From Gracilaria domingensis (taxonomy: Eukaryota; Rhodophyta; Florideophyceae; Gracilariales; Gracilariaceae), in NCBI GenBank assembly GCA_022539475.1, contig VCMS01000350.1:1-55354 (forward strand): a DNA stretch of 55,354 bases, given 5' to 3'. This document shows positions 50,840 to 55,354 of the stretch, in pieces. Position 1 is the first letter of the stretch; each line of letters starts with the position of its first letter. The position numbers and the translations under genes are program-made. The notes under the pieces were generated by a model. It ran no database searches. It was not told the DNA's origin and saw only the letters and a list, made by a program, of their open reading frames with translations.

Positions 50840-50872
50840 GAGAGGATGAGGCGCGAAGCGCCTCATCCTCTC
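50840..50872. repeat. 15-bp-stem perfect hairpin
   Basis: Positions 50840-50854 pair perfectly with 50858-50872 around the loop GAA. Confidence 0.9.
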
Positions 50873-50882
50873 CGTTCGTCAT

Positions 50883-50916
50883 GTAGGGAACCATGCCCAG
50901 ATGCATGGTTCCCTAC
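50883..50916. repeat. 14-bp-stem perfect hairpin
   Basis: GTAGGGAACCATGC pairs with GCATGGTTCCCTAC around a six-base loop, ten bases after the previous hairpin. Confidence 0.9.
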
Positions 50917-50970
50917 TTGAGGAACCTGCACCTGCGTCTCGTGAGCTACGTACGCATCAAAAGTCATTTA

Positions 50971-51110
50971 CCTGTATACGCAAGCGGAAGGTATCCATAA
51001 GTTAGTCAATGATTCGTTGGATATATTTGAAATGCGATGGAACGTACCATTGATAAAGCAAAACAGAAACGTTGCGCTAGAAAAGTCGAGGGACCTAGTA
51101 ACTCGCAAAA
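50971..51110 (+). repeat. Direct repeat of about 140 bp, copy 1
   Basis: Begins CCTGTATACGCAAGC and is repeated at 51344-51484 with a handful of substitutions and one inserted base. Copy 1 lies at the start of a basic open frame (to 51318), which the repeat partly explains. Confidence 0.85.
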
Positions 51111-51343
51111 TGAAAAAGAAGAAGGAAAGGGATCGGTTAGATTACCAGCCCACCATCATCGTAAAGCGCGAAAGGTGTCGGAGCGAGAACTCACAACCAA
51201 GGACACCAAGAATGCCCAAGCAGAAAACATACCGCAAGATGCGATAAACGAGAGAGCAGCCTATGTCCCAACCAACTACCAGAATCGCCTATCCCGAACA
51301 GCCAGAGATCGATCTTGAGAGACGAAATGAAATTGGTCGTTTT

Positions 51344-51484
51344 CCTGTATACGCAAGCAGAAAGTATCCATAAGTTAGTCAATGCTCCGTTGGATGCAGT
51401 TGAAATGCGATAGAACGTACCATTGATAAGAGCAAAACAGAAACGTTGCGCTAGAAAAGTCGAGGGACCTAGTAACTCGCAAAA
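51344..51484 (+). repeat. Direct repeat of about 140 bp, copy 2
   Basis: Second copy, offset 373 bases from the first. It ends ...GTAACTCGCAAAAG, after which the sequences diverge. Confidence 0.85.
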
Positions 51485-51747
51485 GTAACCCAAAGCCTTT
51501 TTCCTGCCGTTTACATGTCGCAGAGCGCGAAGAGACGTGGTGAGGATTGGTTAGTTTAGAACAAAGATACGTAGAAGGAAATGGAAGCACGTACGAAAAG
51601 ACTGCACGGAAAGACTGCACGGAATACATCCGTGAGATACGGATGCTGTCCGCTTTATGGAGGCGTCCGACGAGGGCGGAGAAAGAGAATAAGGTACGCT
51701 CCATGTCCGCTTAATGGAATCCATTCTCAGCACGCTACTTCGTAATC

Positions 51748-51809
51748 CGTCGTACTTTTTTCCGCCCTCGCACTTCGTAGCGAGTGCGAGGGCGGAAAAA
51801 CGTACGACG
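51748..51809. repeat. 27-bp-stem hairpin with one mismatch
   Basis: 51748-51774 is the reverse complement of 51783-51809 except for one base, around an 8-base loop. The arm contains CCGCCCTCGCACT. Fourth strong foldback in this 1-kb segment. Confidence 0.92.
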
Positions 51810-52249
51810 AAGCGGAGTAGAACGCGAGGATGGCACGGATCACGACGGTAACAAAAGATCGGACGTCGGACGGGCGGGGGCGGCGGCGGAGGGAAGAGAT
51901 TTATTTTTCTGTGCGAGATTGGACAAGCGTACAGCGTACAACGTTGGGAAACTAGAGGTTTATAACCAGTGGTAGATAATACGAGAAGTACACCCTTGTG
52001 TTGAGGTCGACGTGTACCTACGTTCCTTTTTGAACGAAAGCACGTGATTTAAACTCAAAATATATTCTCCGTTCTGAGCAACACCTCGATATTGACTGTC
52101 GCTCGACCTCCTTCTCCCTTCGGACGCCCTTCCCTTGCAGTCTTTGTCGTCGTTTCTCGTTCATTTCTTCTTCCCATGCTCTACTACTGTACACATAAGA
52201 AGCGTGGTGCCCCTTCGTTACTCGCCGAGGAGTCTTATCTCTTCAACAG

Positions 52250-55237
52250 CCTGTCAACCATTGCCCGTTTCGTCTGAAAGCAGCGCTGGAAGACGACAAT
52301 AGCCGGGCCATTCGGAGAAGCAAGCGTCTCAAGCTTTCCGCGCCCGCGCCCGCATCTTCCGAAACGGTCACTGCCCCTTGTCGCCTTCCCGAGCCTCCAG
52401 TGTCCGAGGACATCGTCGACCCCACTCCGTGCGCCCCTCCCATTCCGGACACTTCGCATTGTGTTTCTCCTTCCCCGGGTCCCGCGTCATTAGAGCGAGA
52501 ACACGGAAGCAGTTCCCGCCCAGTGCCTTCTGAGGAGGCCCTTGGTGATTTGCATATGGATTATCTCACGGTTTGTCTGGCTTCAGTAGCTTTAAACCTT
52601 GGTCATCGTGAGGCTGACAAGCTAATTGGGCTACTTCGGGACCCGCGATTCTCGCAAAAGCGATTCAACGAGACCATAACAAGTTCCAAGCGCTGTACAG
52701 AACTGAAGAACGCCATTTTCGAACGATACGCCTCAAAGGACGGTTTCAATCGAAGAACTGTCTCGCCAGAAGGATGTAAGTTCAGCGCCACCCTCTACAC
52801 GAGAGACCCCGTTCAGACACTTGTGAAACAGCTCCAGTTGGCTAACAACGAAAACACATTCTTCCACCCTATACCTCAGACCCACTCCACGAAAATATCT
52901 CACCCCATGTCCGGCTCTCTCGCAAGAGACGCCACCTCAAAACTTAAGGAAATGGTCATGGGCTCTTTGGATAGTAGAATAGTGTGGTACTCCAAGAAAT
53001 AAGTTACAGTGAATCTTTCGTAGGTCTTCTGCAGGTATACACCGATAAGTCTTCAACAACTCTAAAGCAAACATCGGTTACCGCCTATCCTCTTCACCTC
53101 ATATTTCTCACTTCTCTGACGAGCTTCGCCGTAAGTGTATCCGTGATGACTTCACAGTAGTGGCATACTTCCCTACCACACTGATCGAGGTTTCCGTATC
53201 TGAAGCAGACGCAATGCCATTCGTTTCTAGCAAGTCTCTACGCGAGTCCAGGATGCAAATCCTTCAAGAATCTCTTCGTCAAGTCCTGGAGCCAATTCTA
53301 AATCTCACGCAGAAAGGTTTTCAGTTCATCGGCGAAGACAAACTAAGTCGAGTGTGCCATCCTCTGCTTGCAAGTTATTGTGCGGATATTCCTGAGGCTA
53401 AGGACATTCTGTCCATTCTTCATGGGACCAAAACGGAAAGCCCGTGTCATAGATGCAAAGCCCCTCGCTCATCTTTATGCAGTCCTATTCCCACCTCATT
53501 CAACGGACGTTCTCAAAAGCACACGAAAAGCATCCGAAAGACATACACAGCTATCTTGCAACATGCCACAAAAAGACGAGGCGGAAAGACGTCCATGTCG
53601 TGCAAGGGAGAGGAGATCCCAAGCGGATACTCTGATGCGTTCAAATTCCATATCTCTCATTCCTTCGTTCCTCGAAACTTCCGTAAGCCTTGGAATGATC
53701 CCGGGATTGTCTCCATACAGTCTGTTCTCATTCGAACCATTACACAACTTGCATCTCGGCATCTCAAAGTTGATAAAAACGGCCACAATCGAGAGACTGC
53801 AGTCAGACATTCTGTGCACCACAATAGGAACATCTGCATCGCGTTCATTTCGAACGATAGGCACCCAACTCCTCAACCATGCAAACGCAATTCTAGCTGC
53901 CATAGAACGCGATTCTCCTGCCAAGGTTTACATATCGATTTCTCCACGCAGGAGAAAGGCAAATCTTTGAATGGTATCTTCACGAAAGACGGTCTCCGTG
54001 GAATGCTGGAGGCCAAAAACTACAAAGCACTTGACATGGTCTTTCCCTTCATAGGAGCATTCTTTGACATATGCTGTGGAGAACAGGACGTTGCCCCAAT
54101 CACAACCGTTTTCTCTCAGTACTCGGACTTGCTCTCGACCTTATTCAGATACAATCGTGACCCGTATTGGACTGAAAGCTGTCTCCTATGTCTTAGTTCG
54201 GAGATTGAAGCCTTCAAGCGTTCCGCAACAAAGACTCTGGCGGATTTTCATCCCTCCAGACTGAGAACTCTGAAGTTTCATCTTCTCGATCATCTCGTGG
54301 ACGATATTCGCCGTCTGGGAAGTATCAAGTACTACGACGCAGGCATATACGAACATGCACACCTGCTATTTAAGAGACACTACAAAAAGACGTCCAGAAG
54401 AACAGCAACGGCTGTGGAGGAGACTATTCGCTCCATTAAGCACGGAAATGTTAGAAAGCAATGGAATGGCAATACTCCTTACCAGCGTAATCCAGGTTTA
54501 CCAGGAACTTCCACACAGCTTCCTCGGTTTGGCAATGAGAGGGCGTTCTTTCACTTTACGAGCTCTTCAACATTGTGTTTCAAGTATGTCCAGTTCAAAA
54601 ACATGGACTGCCTGTTAGAGAGATGTTCTCAAGTACGAACACAAGTCGATTCTTGATCAGATTGGTGAACAGGCCCTTCCTCCTTTCCTCAGTCTCGTGA
54701 AAGAACACTGGATGAGCACTCTATTACATACTTCCAGAAAAGACAAGGATAACTCTGGTGAATTCGGCCCTCGTGAAAGGCGGTTTCGTTCCGATTCTTG
54801 AACACTTCGATTCCGTCTTCTATGGCACTTAAGCTGGGACACCCGAAATACAACCCATCATCCAACGTGTCTTCGCTTTTCAGCATTCTGCGGTCGCCAG
54901 TAGAAGCCAAACGTTCTTCCACTGTATTCGGCTAAGCTCGCGAGCAGATTCAGAGCACTTGGGGCTTAGACCTCAGCGTAGCTCGCTCTGATTTGAAATC
55001 TCGTCGTCCCTTCCGTGATTCTGCACTTACCGCGGGACCCAGAGGTTGTCATTCGTCGGGCTATTTCGAAGGTTTACCCCGCAACAAACTAGACCACATA
55101 TTGAACATGCAGTATCTTTCGGTGGCTACAAACGTAGTGAAAACAAACCCACTCTTCGTTCCTCGTCATTCATGAAGGGAGCGACTATCGTAGAGTTAAC
55201 TCGCTTGGTACACGGGATGGTTCGCGGTTCTGCCTAG
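52250..55237 (+). pseudogene. Second tnp2-like transposase lineage, multiply frameshifted
   Basis: Fragments in changing frames follow the family order. N-terminal part 52250-53002 (basic and proline-rich, then LGDLHMDYLTVCLASVALNLG). QVYTDKSSTTLK...TAYPLHL near 53035-53100. FSDELRRKCIRDDFTVVAYFPTTLIEV at 53115-53190. DIPEAKDILSILHGTKTESPCHRCKAP at 53390-53470. FSFEPLHNLHLGISKLIKT at about 53720-53780, in the +1 frame. RLRTLKFHLLDHLVDDIRRLGSIKYYDAGIYEHAH and KKTSRRTATAVEE at 54260-54420. Tail (NSALVKGGFVPILEHFDSVF) after 54750. The pattern resembles Plavaka/CACTA-type transposases and is clearly different from T and T3. No termini found. Confidence 0.7.
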
Positions 55238-55302
55238 CAGAGGAACTGTTTCCATGTTCGTTCGATCAACTACCTGCCTCACCTTTTTGCCTCACCTTCA
55301 AT

Positions 55303-55325
55303 GGTTTTTTTTTTTCAAACAAAAA
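55303..55325 (+). other. T-rich/A-rich tract at the window edge
   Basis: A run of eleven T residues followed by CAAACAAAAACC. Possibly a poly-A-derived scar on the minus strand or a simple repeat. Confidence 0.3.
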
Positions 55326-55354
55326 CCGGGGCGATTTCTATACATCAATCGATT

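Noticed and set aside
1..55354. tRNA or rRNA genes
   Set aside because: GTTCGA-type T-loop words were checked by eye and none had a matching acceptor stem or anticodon arm. No rRNA signature was seen. A tRNAscan run would be decisive.

Overview
The window looks like a transposon-packed nuclear region of an intron-poor eukaryote. No ribosome-binding sites, operons or bacterial genes are visible. The elements are eukaryotic types: a Ty3/gypsy chromovirus, a non-LTR element with a restriction-like endonuclease, and tnp2-family DNA transposons. The cellular gene remnants are eukaryotic (sulfite oxidase, FUN14, BRAP2). A red alga or a similar TE-rich protist would fit, but the sequence alone does not settle this.

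Layout. (1) 1-13044: a gene called X-prime here is split by a complete 10.7 kb chromovirus (2077-12771, minus strand). The element has 548-bp LTRs, 5-bp target duplications (CAGTC), a primer site, three identical polypurine tracts and an extra antisense gene. (2) 13045-18724: a tandemly duplicated 445-bp unit with a small reading frame, a truncated HAD phosphatase, a broken gene that fuses a DNA N6/N4-methyltransferase to a SET domain, and a small basic reading frame (Y). (3) 18725 to beyond 44330: a large tnp2/CACTA-like element, T3 (minus), interrupted inside its own transposase gene by a 17,049-bp relative, T (21118-38166, plus). T has TGA target duplications and imperfect terminal inverted repeats starting CCCAGAGA. 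Each copy carries a divergent accessory gene (X) and a decayed sulfite oxidase gene. T also carries remnants of a FUN14 gene and a multi-pass membrane protein gene, plus a 4.35-kb non-LTR retrotransposon inserted in its sulfite oxidase. (4) 44560-50640: decayed BRAP2-like and fucosyltransferase-like genes, probably further T3 cargo, then an unrecognised reading frame. (5) 50770-51810: a cluster of hairpins and direct repeats. (6) 52250-55237: a broken transposase of a second tnp2-like lineage.

How it fits together. The nesting is Y > T3 > T > non-LTR element. Removing T and one TGA copy puts the two halves of the T3 transposase back in one frame, which strongly supports the element boundaries. 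What looks like a large inverted duplication of sulfite oxidase + X + transposase is therefore two related giant transposons in opposite orientation. The sulfite oxidase gene is most simply explained as cargo captured before T and T3 diverged. Most protein genes here contain stops or frameshifts, so the window is largely a record of mobile-element history rather than a set of working genes. Some single-base frameshifts lie at homopolymers and could be assembly errors.
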